Source: Salinadaptatus halalkaliphilus
Lineage (GTDB): Archaea; Halobacteriota; Halobacteria; Halobacteriales; Natrialbaceae
Assembly: GCF_006543045.1 (NCBI RefSeq)
Contig: NZ_RBZW01000077.1
Location: forward strand, 24,011 to 88,010
Reading direction: 5' to 3'
Length of the DNA: 64,000 bases
Shown here in pieces: positions 63,931-64,000 of the stretch (the stretch's first letter is position 1; each line of letters begins with the position of its first letter). The notes under the pieces were generated by a model that ran no database searches, was not told the origin of the DNA, and saw only the letters and a program-made list of their open reading frames with translations. Made by a program: the position numbers and the translations under genes.

Positions 63931-64000
63931 TTACCCGACGATGAATCCACTCGCCAGTTCCAGGACCTCGGATGCCTTGTTGAACGCAAGACGGCATCGG
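63931..64000 (-). CDS. Possible C-terminal end of a gene entering from beyond the window
   Basis: The minus strand frame from the window edge ends in FNKASEVLELASGFIVG and a TAA at 63931-63933. Only about 22 residues are visible, with a reasonable amphipathic-helix look but no family I recognise. Confidence 0.3.
   Translation of the reverse strand, partial: RCRLAFNKASEVLELASGFIVG

Noticed and set aside
1..64000. CRISPR arrays, rRNA genes, complete insertion sequences or prophage
   Set aside because: I saw no regularly spaced direct repeats, rRNA core sequence, transposase gene or structural phage genes; only non-coding mini-elements are present.

Overview
The window is chromosomal DNA from a halophilic archaeon, most likely of the order Natrialbales (Natrinema/Haloterrigena-like). 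The grounds are high GC, strongly acidic predicted proteins, archaeal information-processing genes (L44e, S27e, aIF2-alpha, Nop10, SUI1), an archaeal initiator tRNA without an encoded CCA, AT-rich TATA boxes about 25-30 bases upstream of start codons with no Shine-Dalgarno (leaderless messages), and a complete methylaspartate-cycle gene set, which is known from haloarchaea. Genus-level placement is inference.

Layout. 1-2.5 kb: a cupin fragment, initiator tRNA-Met, a GtrA-type and a multi-span membrane protein, and a small conserved protein. 2.6-4.9 kb: a translation/ribosome operon (rpl44e, rps27e, eif2a, nop10, PAC2-family chaperone). 4.9-8.4 kb: a gene broken by a palindromic mini-element, a regulator, a geranylgeranyl-reductase-like flavoprotein and an acidic membrane protein. 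8.5-15.1 kb: glmS-glmE-mal-mch-citE on the minus strand and divergent mct, giving the route from glutamate through methylaspartate and mesaconyl-CoA to malyl-CoA-type cleavage; regulator, MaoC, acyl-CoA ligase and ferredoxin genes follow. 18.9-27.2 kb: a tightly overlapping Mrp-type cation/proton antiporter operon (E fused to a Usp domain, F, G, a DUF4040-like subunit, B, C and three ND2/4/5-like subunits). 27.3-36.0 kb: a degenerate tyrosine recombinase and several membrane or surface-type genes (AlkP-superfamily phosphodiesterase, RDD, FemAB/GNAT, DUF1616, a 616-residue membrane protein). 36.3-52.1 kb: a flavin-oxidase-like protein, an ABC exporter, uvrC, an MFS transporter, SUI1, PadR, cspA, acyl-CoA dehydrogenase, an NAD(P)-binding protein, squalene/phytoene synthase, an APC permease and a CBS protein. 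52.3-59.4 kb: a three-gene overlapping operon resembling a split AddAB/AdnAB helicase-nuclease. 59.5-62.5 kb: a large multi-PAS histidine kinase. 62.6-63.6 kb: a quinone oxidoreductase. The end holds tandem palindromic elements and a run of 13 G.

Two observations stand out. First, the 52.3-59.4 kb operon encodes a helicase-like protein with no Walker A, a separate Fe-S nuclease-fold protein whose catalytic lysine motif appears lost, and an intact UvrD-type helicase fused to an intact PD-(D/E)XK nuclease; together they look like AddB split in two plus AddA. Second, the window carries several copies of an about 85-base palindromic MITE-like family (ends TACGG) flanked by 3-base TCA/TGA direct repeats. 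One copy breaks a gene, several have their boundary TGA exactly at a gene's stop codon, and two lie in tandem. A second family (84 bases, ends TATAGTA, 5-base ACGAC duplication) has rewritten the C-terminus of the helicase-nuclease.
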